Shown here in pieces: positions 1 to 13,249 of a DNA stretch of 64,000 bases. Each line of letters opens with the position of its first letter. The stretch's first letter is position 1. Location of the stretch: assembly GCA_019095985.1 (NCBI GenBank), contig CM032659.1, forward strand, positions 21,777,443-21,841,442. Reading direction: 5' to 3'. Below the pieces are notes generated by a model, which did not search any database, was not told the DNA's origin, and saw only the letters and a program-made list of their open reading frames with translations. The stretch comes from Streblospio benedicti (taxonomy: Eukaryota > Annelida > Polychaeta > Spionida > Spionidae). The position numbers and the translations under genes were made by a program.

Positions 1-888
1 TGTTTCGTCACATTTATATAGAAAATACATTAAATGGTTTAAGAAAATAAATATAAAAATAAAGAGAAGTCTGTAAGTTATTCATAATTTTGCACACAAG
101 AATCATACACATGTAACCCTGTGTATAACAAACCCAAACCATGAATAACCACATGCAGTTAAACAATGAGTGATTGGAATTCTTAACACAGACTATGTTC
201 TTTAGCAGCCTCATTCACTGCCTTGGTATAGCTTAGTGGCACTAGTTGATAGTGGCAGTGGCTAGTTTTCATTCGAGATATATAACTGATACTTCTAATA
301 AGGAACAGATTGTCAGGAGCTTGTTAAGTGTTTATTCTTCAGTTATTGGTAGCAGACTGCCGTCCCCTTGCCCGGCTGCCCTTTGGGACTGTACACTTCT
401 GTACTCTTTTTCAAATACTGAAAGTTCCCATTACAATACGATTTATTCAAGCAGCATTGTCTTAATCAACATCGCCGTCAGTTAGCCATACAAAATTCTG
501 TCCAATCTATATGGATCTCAGGGTTGAGCTGTCTTTGGCATATAATCCAGTTGGTATGTTTAAAAACACACCTTCCTCTAAGTGGCAGCTATATCCCTGT
601 GAGCTTCTATCCCTCCTCAATGACACCCTGTATATTTGCGATTCCCTCCTACACAATGACACCCTGTGGGCGGGTCTAGATTTACAGGCGACCGAGACTG
701 TGACAGACCGCGACAAGGTCTGCCACTCACTCGCTAATCAGGACGAATTGTGTCACGAGCAAGTTAGGAAAGGGAACCACCGTAGCCTATTTGACGACCT
801 TACTAGCTACCATAACTACATTCCTTGGGCTTGATGACCGCACTACTTTAGGCTAGACCAAAGTCACAAATACAGTAAACCTCTGCAG

Positions 889-1041
889 GCACTGGCAGAT
901 CCAGATTTTCAGGAAAATGGGCGCGGACTCGCAAGATTTCATCCGTCTGCATATGGGTGGTGGGTTGTAAGGTAGGGGATAGAGGAAGTTGGGGAGAATT
1001 CTGGTAAATCTTTGGGTTGCAATACCTAAAACCCAGCTGCA
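889..1041. mobile_element. Degenerate GGCAGATCC-family TIR element
   Basis: The left end actggcagatccagattttc followed by G-rich sequence matches the family. The right end (cagctgcatc) is only weakly similar, so the right limit is tentative. Confidence 0.4.
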
Positions 1042-1088
1042 TCTAAGGTGTCGTAATTTGTGGAGAAACAGTGGGGTTGTTGGATATA

Positions 1089-1156
1089 CAGTAGAACCTC
1101 CCTATTAGGACCACCCTCGTGACCAGTGTTAGGTGGTCTCTATACAGAGGTTCACT
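1089..1156. mobile_element. Very short TIR element with CAGTAGAACCTCC ends
   Basis: Left CAGTAGAACCTCC...GACCACC and right GGTGGTCTC...GAGGTTCACT are imperfect inverted repeats meeting almost back to back. CAG...termini next to TA resemble pogo/Tigger-type elements. The same ends recur at 17960-18130 and as pieces near 7586, 30565, 31118 and 45090-45185. Confidence 0.5.
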
Positions 1157-2559
1157 TTAGTAGCTTTACAAAGTTTCGAGATAGTGAAAAGTGGTCTTGT
1201 TCTCCTTTGCAGAACGGCAACGCACATGAATATTAAACTAACTAATATGGGCAACAAAACCACAAATTCGGACTTGATGAGGAAATGTTTTAGTTCTGAT
1301 GTATTAATTTTGTCTTATTTACAACCATTTTCCAACAATACAAAAACACATTAAAGGCTTGTCGGTGCACATTTGCAGCACGCTCTAGTTATGTCACTTG
1401 CATTTTACTTTGGCAATGAGATATCAAAACGTGCTGGGATAAAACATAGCACAGGCCGCCAAGTATACATGGGACAGGCACATTAGAAAACACTAAAAGG
1501 ATGCTTTGGATGATTGAGGCTGGCAAATAAGAGAAAGTAGTCTCTAACTCACATTAGGGCGTTGTTACATATTGCATATGGCGGGAGATCCCTGATCACA
1601 AATGTGATTATAGACATAGAGTCTACTCTTCTAAAAATATTTCTTTGGAAGGTTGCAGATTTTCATATGCTATTTTAACCAAGAACAAGAAAACAAATTA
1701 GGGAAGCAATCATGCCAAGAATGTTAGGCCCATTTTGTAGATTTCGACTTACAGGCTTCATAATTTAAGGACATATGCACGTACATGTATACAATGTACA
1801 TGCACATCAGAAAAAGATGGATGTGGAAATCCTACTTTTATGGTCTTCATGAAAATGTTGAAAATAGTGGCTACGGGAAAGAAAAGATAGGTACGTGTTG
1901 GTACGTGTTTTTTAGACCGATCCTAATCCCCCCCATCGATATTCATAGTGGACATAAACCATTAGAGTAAGGCAATTAATTAATAATAAATACCATAAGA
2001 ACGCCATTTGTCACGATTTTCACCAAATGGCCGTTCATAAATTGGCCACTAATTGGTTTTATGGAGAGTACAGATGTGAGCAAGTACTGTGAGTATGTCA
2101 CCATAAAGTTTACGCTTCAACGATCACGCCTCGCAGTCGCAGTTGTCTTGATCCGAGCTGTTAACTTATCACTGTGGACGGTTGGTAATATACCGCCTGC
2201 CTCCACAAGAGTGTGATAACATTTTGGTTGTGGCAATGTTGGCTGTTTCCATGAAGGTTGTATGTAAACTTATGACATTTGTATATTTTCAAATTGCGTA
2301 CATCAAAACCTCCCATTGGTGTCACTTTTATAATGAGACCACATCATGAATGGGATTATATTTTCTCAAGTCGCATTTTTTTTTAACGGAGACCACTTCA
2401 ATCCTCCGAAAAGAGAGCACCTCTTTACTGAACCTACTTGTGGCCATGTTTTTTCTTCTTCACCGCAACACAGATTCAGACGACTTTACGTTCGCACCAG
2501 GGTCACACCAGGGTCATCGACATCCTTGTCGCACTAGTAATCTCTCTAAACTGTCTGGA

Positions 2560-2792
2560 AATATATATACACTGACTACACACAGCATTTGCTGCTGTGG
2601 CGCATATATGCTAATCACTCACATTAGCTTTCACTCGCCTACCTGTATTTATTTACGTGTAGGTACCACTGAGCAGTGTACTACTGTTTAGGGATGAGTC
2701 TGTTCAATAACCACCGCCAAACCCGACCGGGGTTCGAACCCACGACCTTCTGGTCAGGAGTCCAACTCCCTAACCACTCGGTCAAGAAGCGA
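2560..2792 (-). mobile_element. tRNA-derived SINE, copy 1
   Basis: On the minus strand the 5' end reads as a tRNA-like promoter: A box tgaccgagtggttaggg and B box ggttcgaacccc, 40-odd bases apart. A body follows with gtgagtgattagca, shared with the copies at 5022 and 37700. The loss of tRNA folding beyond the boxes and the attached body rule out a functional tRNA gene. The tRNA part most resembles the Ser/Leu class. Confidence 0.75.
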
Positions 2793-3445
2793 ATTCATAT
2801 TATTTGAATAAATTAGTCACTAAGACAAGACTCTATAGACCTATATTTTTGTTGAGTGTTTATTATTTTTACTTGGCTTTTATAATATGCACAACATAAT
2901 ACCCAACCCTTTGCTGGCTTGTCAGTCACATGATTTTTAAAAATCCACCAATCAACACGAACAATCATCGACGACGTACGACTTTTGGCGATCAGGCCAC
3001 GCTCAAGTCGCAGCTCAGGCTTCCGGGAAGATCTATTACTGTATTAGTAAAATGACAGCTTTAATCATTAATAGAGGGGGGGGGTCTCTTTATGGACATT
3101 TGCAATGCTCTATTATTTCTAGGTCACACGATTTATCATTCATATATGATGCAATTATACTGCTTTTCATTGTTCGTAATATCTATACATCTAAAAGGTA
3201 TTGGCAAAGAGTAAACGCATTATTGCCGATACAGTTATAGAAATAAGATTATATTCGTGAGTCATGACTGTATTAAATACAAGAGGGTGGCTTGAAAGCA
3301 CCGTTTACTCTATTGGTTGAATAACGATCGCACTTGAAAATGTTGTTTATTGAATTACAGTTTGCTCATCACACATCAAACAAGACAGAATCAGATTATC
3401 TACATAATAATAACTGTCATTCCACCTAAAACCTTGTTGCTATTC

Positions 3446-3574
3446 ACAGGCAGATCCAAGTTTTCAGGCAAGGGGGAGCAGAGAGATCTCATGGTTTATG
3501 TAAGCGCTGTCGATAACTAACAAATAATGTATATTGATGGGAAGGGTGGGGGGGGGGCTTGGAGCTGCCTTTGC
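3446..3574. mobile_element. Short TIR element, GGCAGATCC family
   Basis: Left end aggcagatccaagttttcag and right end ggagctgcctttgc match the ends of the 37780-37935 element with a few changes. The interior is G-rich with a run of G at 3549-3557. Older copy; target duplication not clear. Confidence 0.6.
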
Positions 3575-4371
3575 TATTTCGAACATATACCTAGAGCACC
3601 CCGCAAAATATATACAGTACACAACACAGCACTGTAAACAAAGTTGAAGTACACAGAAGACACTGCGTCACCTTGGCTGGTATCCACCCAATGAATACAA
3701 CGCGTTAAGTATCAAAGCCCCCTCGCTGACACCCTGATCTCTGAGGATTACAACGCAATTTCGTCTTTATTTGCGAGCAAATACATGCTTTTTTCATGTA
3801 GTTGGTTATTAAGTAACAACAGCAGTATGCACGTATGGGGGAAAGTTCATCAATTTGCTGTTCCCTCTGCAGGACGTATTTATTACATTGAGAAATTATT
3901 TTGTACGTATAGTTAGCCAATGCCTATTTTTTTCTACCTAATAGTTTTTAAATATAAATTTCAATTACCCTATAAAGAAGCATGCAATGGTAATTATGAT
4001 ATTGTTTTTGGTATTTGAATTGAAATTTATGAAACAAAATATGCCAAATTTCATCACTATTTAATTTCTTTGTTTTTCCGCATTTAGACGTATTCATTGC
4101 GTTATCTGTACTTGTCTGATTTAATATTCATTGTTTGTTTTTGGTTTTTAAAGTTTTGAGCCTTCATATTAGTATGTCAAGAGATATTGGAACACACAAT
4201 AAAGAACAGATCAACTCCAAGCTTTCAACAGAGTTCGTACCTACAATCCAATTCAATGAATGTTTAACCAAGCTGGCACTTTGTACCAGGTTAGTTGCAC
4301 ATACTATACTCATTTGGGTCACCAATTACTAGACAACATATATTGAGAATATAATTAATCTTTCTACTTAG

Positions 4372-4429
4372 CCAACACACACACACCGTCGAGACATTTT
4401 TTATCAACTTGTCATCCATTCATAAAAAT

Positions 4430-4481
<52 letters not shown>

Positions 4482-4545
4482 GACACACACCCTTTCGACA
4501 TTTTTTCTCAACATTATCAACTTGTCATCCATTCATAAAACAGCT
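4372..4545. repeat. CA microsatellite between two copies of a ~50-bp direct repeat
   Basis: A CA tract at 4431-4479 is flanked by two copies of a segment containing cgacattttttctcaac and cttgtcatccattcataaaa. This is a local tandem duplication with the CA tract at the junction. Apparent HTHTHT reading frames are artefacts of the CA repeat. Confidence 0.85.
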
Positions 4546-5021
4546 CGCTTATCACACATGTTGGCTCATGGGCGTCAAGGGAATTTGCAGAAATCTTCAC
4601 TTGGGGGTGGTTGGAACAAAATGTCACACGTCCGTTCACCTACAAACGAACTTGCATCTGGATTCGTACATACTGTGCAAATATTTCATTACATTCAACA
4701 GAAAACGTGTCTATAAACGAGACCGTGCCTCAAACATGAGAAACTACTCAGTAGTGCTCACACCTCCATCTGCAGGTCATTTTCGGGCACCAATTTGCTA
4801 TATTTCAGTGGCCTCGATTCAAAGTAACATATCAAGTGCAATTGGCTGATGGCTGCGCCGTGATTGTGACGATTCGATGGAAAGTATAAACTTTCAGTAG
4901 AGCTAGTTATACAACGTGTCCTTCATATTTTGCTGAACTTTTTGTCAGTTCGTCTGCACATAGTTAGGTTGTCGCTTTGTGCAATGCTCTGTATTAATAT
5001 CATATTATACGTTTTTATGCC

Positions 5022-5345
5022 AGTGCTTCTGTGGCCGAGTGGATAAGGAGTTGGACTCGTGAACAGGTTGTGGGTTCGGTTCCCGGTCTGGTCCCATCCC
5101 TAAAACAGTTGTGCACAGCTCCGTGGCAACTTCACTTTAATTAGGTACAGGTCATTGGGTTGAAAGAGTGAGTGAGTGATCGTGTGGGTGATTATCATTG
5201 TGCGCTGAATGTGCTGGCGATGCAAGCATATGAGACATGACCAATTGATGATCAATTAGTGAGCCAATGACCTGGTGCCAATGGTAAAGTCGTGAGAGCA
5301 AGACTTGGATCACGGTTATAAACCACTGCATTTACATTTATAAAT
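5022..5345 (+). mobile_element. tRNA-derived SINE, copy 2 (most complete)
   Basis: The head has A box tggccgagtggataagg and B box ggttcggttcc. The body has gtgagtgagtgat, and the 3' part contains gccaatgacctggtg and gagagcaagacttggat. The 3' part recurs at 37165-37290 (minus) and 56779-56886 (plus), showing one family with 5'-truncated members. Start and end are judged from shared sequence only. Confidence 0.75.
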
Positions 5346-5475
5346 ACGATGGTAACCACTAATCATATGCAGGTGTTGTCCACCCGGGCCCCTCACGTCC
5401 CCAAATTTCATTTTTGTTGTGTTTGTTTCATTTCTGCGAGCCTTGGAGCATACAAAACCCATGCAATCACACAAG

Positions 5476-5520
5476 CACACCACACACACACATACACACA
5501 CACACACAACACACACACAC
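5476..5520. repeat. CA microsatellite
   Basis: Slightly interrupted CA/ACAC tract. Confidence 0.9.
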
Positions 5521-5524
5521 CGTC

Positions 5525-8500
5525 ACACGAATCACGCACCGCTGCAAATTAGGTTTCCAAAGACTTGCATCCGTTGAATTATCACCGCTGTAAATGATGT
5601 TTCACGCTACACATTTCAATTACATAGTGCCTATCGTCCTTGAACCTGTTGGGGAAAATAAGAGATAACCAATGAGCTTATTATTGAGCTCTTTATGTTT
5701 TATATGCTAAACAAAGATTGACGTTTAGAGGGAAAGTCCACACACCAATCCTAAGCAATAGAACGTAAGCCTAGATAATCTTAAATTACACTGTATGTAA
5801 TGAGTAGATGTAAGACATGTCGCTACTGTTTAGTTTCAGTAAAGTTGTAACCTAAAGAAGATTAAATTTCAAAGAAATGAAAAAGAAAAACATTTCAAGG
5901 CACTAGCAGATGTGATTTGGAAACCTCTTTATTCAGTGTTATGTAGGTCGTCCATCCATATATTACAAAAAAACAACATTGTGTTAATGGAGCTTCACCC
6001 ACGCATGAAGCGATTGAGTTGTTTTGTATAAACCATGCTTAAATGTGTGAACATTGTAAATATGTTATGCCAACTATAATAAAATACAAAGTCGGGATCA
6101 GATGAACCATCAGCTTAAAGCTATAACACCTTCCTGAAGTTAGGGGCTTAAGCTTATTCTTTCCAATCAATATGCACCATACAATTTCCAATAGATTGAA
6201 TGAAAATTACATTAGCCGAACACTCGACGTGCTTAAATAAACACAACACAGTTTAGTGGCCATTGCTCCAACACAAAATAACCTTTAAATATTTTACCAT
6301 GAATATCCAAGAAACTAATTTACATATGCCCTGGGCAAGAGGACCAACTACGTTTCATTCAACACATACCATTTACATCATCAATCAGTGTGTATTTCGT
6401 GTATGATGTAGAACACACTCAAAAACAACTCCTTACTAATAATAGGCTGCATCAAAGATTTGTCTTAAAAGGCTGTCATTCATTCATATGTGATGGTACA
6501 GAAGGCCACATTAACGTTTTCCTTTACCTATTTATAAATGGATTTAGAGAGCAAAGGCATATGTAGCCTATGCATAGACAGATCCAAGATTTTAATAGAC
6601 TTCTTAAAGACTTCAACCTAGGTTACTGACTCTAGAGACTTATTAGTCGGCTTCACTTTAACTAATGTGTGGTTTAAGCTGTAGTATTACCATTAAATAT
6701 GTCCACCTAATTAATGTTATATTCATTGTTCTGAACTTCATGCCGAGACCTACATTGTACATTAAACCACCCACTATTAAGCACGACGAAATTAAGAAAC
6801 ACCCAAGCATAAAATAGGTAGAAGAATCATTTTCATTTTTCAAAATTATAACTAGCCGAATAAATGTGTCTTTGTAAGCACATTAAATCTTTGAAACGTC
6901 CCACTCGTTAGAAAATTAACTATCACGTATAAATGTATGTATTTGGGCGGTTGGAAAGCTACAGACACAATACATACTACCCTAATAATGCCATTATTTT
7001 CAGGGGGTAACCACCGTTGTCCAATAAAACTTGTAAAGGGCAGTGTCCTCTAACTGCGTCTTTACATAATGTATCATAGGATATTTGGTTCAATCAAAAC
7101 CCTATGAATCTTTAATATCTCCCCAAAAATTAGTGGAAAATAATTTTAAAAAATGTACACGCATGATCTTTGGAAGCAGTTATCATTGATATACGAGACA
7201 CATGTAAGGCATTTAACTGTATAGTGGGGTGTTAACTGTCATGTTTAATTAAGAACAATATATTTCTTCAAATCATTTATAAATTTACGGCAGTAGCAAC
7301 TCTGGTTAGACACTCTCTCTAAAGTTACGATCTAAGAGTCTGTAATACGATCAGTTCTAGAGTTCCAAACCTTCTTAGTGACACCAACGCCAACCTCTAT
7401 TGAGAGACCACCTCTCTGTTGACACCATCAGGGGCGAGTCATCAGTCGGACTCAATGGGGAGAGTGTGGTTTATTGACAGAAAATTTTAGAAGTAATGTA
7501 AATGTACAGGGCAACAATTCATCACGTTTCTTATTATTATGTCCTGGCATTATGATCGTGATCAGCCACCCATTAAGGTATTGCTACAGTAAAACCTCAT
7601 ATGGTTGGCGAATAATTGGTGCTGGTCTACAGTTGTGATCAGAGATCACAATCGAGACAAGAATGGATTAACCATGATATATAACAATACTATCATCGCG
7701 TTTATCAATGACGTCTCCCGTAATTCTCAATTCAGCAAATTTAAATCAAGTGAGCTAGCATGGCAACACCATTCCCTTCTATTTCAACTGTAACACACAC
7801 GTATGTAATGGTCGATTGAATGGTATCACTATTGCATTAAAAACTGTACACAAAACAGTATTGATAGTAACCGTCTTGATACATATAATGCCAATCAGCG
7901 TGTAGGAGGTAAGAATGACCAGCCAGACTATTATCATGGTCACCGGGTCTCTATACCCCTATACTAGCATGTCACGGCGCGGGGTCTCATAGGTGCCTAA
8001 TTACTCGCATATAGCACTTAATGAAACCAAACATGATACGCAAACATTAGTTCATTAGTACGTTCATGGACTGCACCTAGGCTGTGTATGTGTACAAACC
8101 TCTGCGCCTCTAAACAATGTGCAAAGTGTCTGTTTTACAGATCACTAAGAATGGGGACGTTATGATAGTATTACATATTTTGTAATGAAAACAAAACAAC
8201 GTGGGCCAGATAGCACACTCAGCCAGTGACCCATTGTACAGCTTTACGTGATCGACACCCAATGGTTAGTGCCTCATGACATTATACATGTACACGCGTT
8301 ATAGTGTCTGTCGTTATAAGATACGAGTCATGACGTATACGTAGGTTACCTCCAATTTTGAGCATAGTATACTTGAATGAGAATTTAACCCATAAAAAGC
8401 AACCTTATTCACACTGTATCCTCCCCACCAGGTAGATGTTCGAGACCCGACTTTACCAAAGAGGCCCTTTTCTGCCCAACTTGAATAAAGACCAACACAC

Positions 8501-8840
8501 AGCAGTGAACTCGTGGCTTGCCAAAAATGGCAATTTTTTGGCGTGTGTCTGGTCTAGCTTCTGACAAGTGAAATTTCGATTTATCTAAGCGGAAGCTTTA
8601 TGGTTGGGGAATTCCAGTGTGCAAGGAATCCCATACCCTCTGTTAATATGTCTTTCTTATGTATGTTTTCTTGAATAAGCACTAATTTCAAATTAATTAA
8701 AATGATATACATTATCAGAATACTCCGCGTGGTGTGTAATTTATACATAACAACTTATTATTGTCAAGAGTTCCATTTAAGAAAAAAAAATTGTTTGCAT
8801 TGGCCAATATGTGTTTAACTGTTTGAGCGTAAATGTGCTT
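5525..8840. other. Noncoding stretch, nothing recognisable
   Basis: AT-rich with frequent stops in all frames. Apart from a lone TIR-element end at 6570-6600 and a CAGTAAAACCTC-type end near 7586, I see no gene, RNA or repeat structure. Confidence 0.6.
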
Positions 8841-8842
8841 AG

Positions 8843-8945
8843 AGCACGTGGTTGGTGACTGCACTAAATGATACGTATGCGCATGCGTGATGACGCTGTG
8901 TCACGTGGTGATGGATTATGGCATTACGTTAGCGTATCACGTGAT
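8843..8945. promoter_or_regulatory. Cluster of three CACGTG E-boxes with an NRF1-like palindrome
   Basis: CACGTG occurs at 8845-8850, 8902-8907 and 8938-8943; the last lies in an extended palindrome ATCACGTGAT. TGCGCATGCG (8878-8887) matches the NRF1-type core. Such density in AT-rich DNA suggests a promoter or enhancer. No gene is recognisable next to it, so the target and strand are unknown. Confidence 0.4.
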
Positions 8946-8959
8946 CCGGCACCTGTTGC

Positions 8960-10980
8960 ACCTGTCTGCATATATTCACATGTCAAAGTGTTCATCTTGA
9001 ATTTAAGCAAAGTGAATTTTTGTAAGGTGCTGGGAATTAAGAATTATGAAGTCTGTTTTATGTTAAAAAGAAGCAAGTTTTGACTCTGCATACAGTCATA
9101 GAAAGCAATGGGTGATTACTAAAAACGTATTGAGCTTTGATCTGATACATGAATTTAAGTCATTTTTGGTAGGACATTATCAATGCTTAAATTCTACAAA
9201 ACAGCACGTATATTGCATTGGCAACAATCTTAGATTAAAACAGGATTTATTACTTACAATTTCCGTTATGAGCAGATTCTAATTATGATGACTTACCTGC
9301 AAAAGAATAGAAATATATAATATGGTTGCTGAATAAGATGATAAAATATGAGCAAGTTAGCATGCAGCAATGTTGATAATTCAGGAAAACAACTACAGAC
9401 AACTGCAGGTGTTTTAATGGAGGGGAGGTTATTCTGTCAAATATGATCCTTGACGTGCTGTGCTAGTTCAGTCTCATCTGGTTGGACAGTACTATATCTG
9501 CAAGCAGTTGTACGCTGATACGCGTACAATGTACATAAAATCCATCTGAGACGGCAATGATTTAGTGTAGGAATGTGGAAAGGGTCAGTGAACGAATAGA
9601 ACCAGTGCAAGACATGCTTAAGCCATATAGTTTATTCTGGATCAGCATATGTTAGCATGTATTATTGTGATATTGATCCAGCCGTATTACATGGATGGAG
9701 ATCCCAGGTGGGGGATCCGCACATTTACAACTTTCCACATAGCTCCTGTTTGCCAAGCTTACCATAAAACGCATGGCTATGGTGACTTGCGGAAGTAAGG
9801 GTTGGAGATGGGGTGTCAATTCCTTGCAATGTAACTGTGGCACGTTAAGGAAAGCATATCATTCGAACAGAATAGGTGTAAGTACTATATAGCCGTTTGG
9901 AACCCTCCTATTATCGCATGGTAAGTCATTTTGGTGAGGTTGATAATTGAAAAATCAATGGAGCAGCAAAAGTGTTTCAAAGTAACATACACAGAACTAG
10001 GTTAGATAGACATGTAAGGGTAGCCCAAGTCAGTTTCACGCCAACGTCCATAAAAGTAACATTTCTGCACCAAGAAACGACCGAAATGATCATTTACGTA
10101 TATCTCACTACCCACGGCGTACATATTATCAGCATTTCATAAGTTTTACATTTCTGTCATGGTTTATTAATGTCATGATTGTACAATCATGATGCTGAAT
10201 GAATTATCATGGGAATCAGCAAATCAAAATGACATAAGCCACCAATACAATGCCACACACACAAACAATCATTAATGTAATCAACCTTCCACCCTGGATG
10301 AACTGGAGGACAGGACAAACTAGTATGGACAAATTTGTCTTATGTTGTTTTGGATGTAACTCTTAATGACTGATGGTTGGAATAGTTGTAATTTGTATAT
10401 GAACGTTCAACTGCAACAACTGCAACAAATGAGCTGACAAATAAAAGCAGTGTTTAGAGACACTCCTGATTGGACATTTAGGCAGTAGCAAATATCGTTT
10501 GTTCTTGACGTTTGCAACAGAAGAGTCATTGTCAGTGGGTGGGCTCCTTTTCGTACACATCCCTATCCCATATAGAAATTACGATGGCGCACAGTTCTTG
10601 TCCCTGATTTGCCAGACCAAGATTTAATCACATAACGGTGACACACACGTTCAATTGACACACTAACGTTCGTCTAGCTTCGAAAAGTAATGTTCGAACA
10701 TTCGCCAAATCAGAGTAATCAACATTCGAAGATTCGTCTAATGATGTTAACAAATAGTTGTGCTTCGTATAATTGTAATTATGTAACCATGATAATGTCT
10801 TCTTGTGACATTAAACTGCAACGTAAAACTATTTCAGACACCTCCTCCCTGTAGTTTTTTCCCTCTCTATTTTATGACATAGATCCAACGAGCTAATTAA
10901 GCTAGGTCATGATTAAAGAGAAACTTCAACACTTAATTACATATGCTCATCATCATCGTCACCCCCGCTACTGACCGCAC
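8960..10980. other. Noncoding stretch, nothing recognisable
   Basis: AT-rich, with stops in all frames. No repeat family of this window is recognised here. Confidence 0.6.
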
Positions 10981-10983
10981 CTT

Positions 10984-11002
10984 ACTGCCCTCTAGTGGTC
11001 AG
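10984..11002 (-). promoter_or_regulatory. CTCF-like insulator motif
   Basis: The minus strand reads TGACCACTAGAGGGCAGT, which matches the canonical bilaterian CTCF core (CCAC-YAG-RKGGCAG) over its full length. CTCF and its motif are conserved across most bilaterians. Occupancy cannot be judged from sequence. Confidence 0.5.
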
Positions 11003-12399
11003 AAGAGGATCATAATTAGGTCACGTGGTCCATCGGGATTTTACGGGAACGAGGCTCCCCGCATCAGTTTACGTCATGTATTTTTGTATTTTATTTTAGC
11101 ACAGGATGTGTGTATTTAAAGTAAAGAACGCGATTTAAAGCTTACAGCTTTAAAACACGGATCGCGACCCAAAGTGACCACCCATATTTTGACATATCCT
11201 TATTGATAATTTCACCGAGCATTTTAATATTATGCAGAATATCTTCGGAATTTTAATATTAATACATACTGTAACCATATCTCATATATGTACGCACACG
11301 CGCACAACAACAGGCCTACATCAACACACCCAGTACCTGTTTGCGCCTCTTTTATTTTACACACTACACAGCATGTCCATAAAAATGGCATAGGCCTATA
11401 GTGATCGCAAAATGCACAGTTATTTTCATAAGTGAGTTTATTATGCTATATTGTGGATGTAGGCAAGTGAATAGCCGAAAGGGAACCAAAGAGATAATCA
11501 TTCGGTGTCTTCATTCTCTGTGGTCAATGCAAAATAATCAAACACCTCCACTCACAAGTATCTAACTTTTCAATGCTTGCCAGTCCAATGAATCCAGCCA
11601 GAGCAATCATGCAATCACGTAATAGCCCCTCTGAGGGTACAAGGGCTTTTAGCAAGGTTTGTCATTGATAGGGGTAATGAGTCATGGGACAACAGGGTGT
11701 TTGGTTGGGTGCTTCTGACGAGGATAGGTGGAAGGCTTGTAAAAAATAGGATATTTTCGGAAACAAAGGTGTTACCACGAAGCCTATTGGTGTTTGTATA
11801 TGTGCAATTTTCTTAGGCTTTTTCCTTGGCAGCGATAGCAGGTATCTATCACGAACCCATGTAAAATAACCCTAGAAGCAACACGGTTCAGACGTGCCAA
11901 ACAACACGGTCAAAAACCAAGTTGAAAATCTGAAACTGGCCTCACGACCTACCTGACCTAGAGATTGATCATATTGCCACGCGTGACACGCTATCATATA
12001 TCATATACATCAATGATGAATTTATACCTTACCTTCACCGGTTGAAGGCGCTAACTCAGCTAATGTATAGTCATGATGCACCGGTGGAATTGTCATTAAA
12101 ATGAGCTTTGGGTACAAAACATATGTTGTCTAACCGTAATGGTTGTAGCCGGATAATTCAACTATCTATCTAAGTTCGTCGTTGTGAGTGTTCATATCAT
12201 TTGGCAGCATAAATGACAATGCCAGTGCAATTCGTAGTCTAACAAATCAAAGTACCGTATCCATCCATGATATATCTATTTGAAGCGCATTGGCGTGACA
12301 AATACATGGTTATTTTTCATTTATCTGTAACTTCAAAATTAAATGAGCTATGAGCATAAAAAGCTTGTTTTAAATGTCAGTCCATTGCATGCTGTAAAT

Positions 12400-12510
12400 G
12401 ACAAGGTACGCATGCGCATAATCTAATGATCCACGTGCGAGTGTTTTCCGCCAGAAAGCTGACGGAGCTCATTCATTGGTTAGAAACAAAATCCCGCCAG
12501 TAGCAGCACT
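12400..12510. promoter_or_regulatory. Promoter-like motif cluster
   Basis: In order: NRF1-like CGCATGCGCA (12409-12418), E-box CACGTG (12432-12437), ttttccgcc, an inverted CCAAT box (attgg at 12475-12479) and an E2F-like atcccgcc (about 12491-12498). This combination is typical of TATA-less promoters. A 190-bp TA microsatellite follows directly. No first exon could be identified. Confidence 0.35.
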
Positions 12511-12552
12511 GTCTAGTATCCACTCAGTATTGACACGACTGCAACGGAGGGG

Positions 12553-12745
<193 letters not shown>

Positions 12746-13101
12746 GCTTTTATGAAAGAATACAATAGACCAATGCAGAGACAAATATGGAAAGGGTTGC
12801 TTTACACAGTTTCACAAGTTTCAATAACTAACTCCATTGAATGCAACGTGCAATACCATTTTTATCACATATATTAAAATTTAATGTATATTTAGAAATT
12901 AATAGAAATATAATGATATTTGCATACATAAGTAAATAACATATGTTGCCAATAGTTTTTTACTAGGATAAAAAGTGTTTGGTATAGTTTGCATACTTAC
13001 ATAGGGTACATTGTACTAGTAACCAATTTGGTATCCAATTAGTAAACCTATTGTTGATGTGCCAATATGTCATATGATGCTGTTGTTGTTGATGATGTTA
13101 A

Positions 13102-13241
<140 letters not shown>

Positions 13242-13249
13242 TTTCAAAG

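Noticed and set aside
511-834. 107-codon frame with a small internal repeat (LLNDTL / LLHNDTL)
   Set aside because: No known domain, no splice context. The repeat comes from a 20-bp local DNA duplication (tccctcctcaatgacaccct and a variant).
2690-2792. tRNA gene on - (also at 5022-5095 and 37990-38065)
   Set aside because: A and B boxes are present but the acceptor stem does not close and shared SINE bodies follow.
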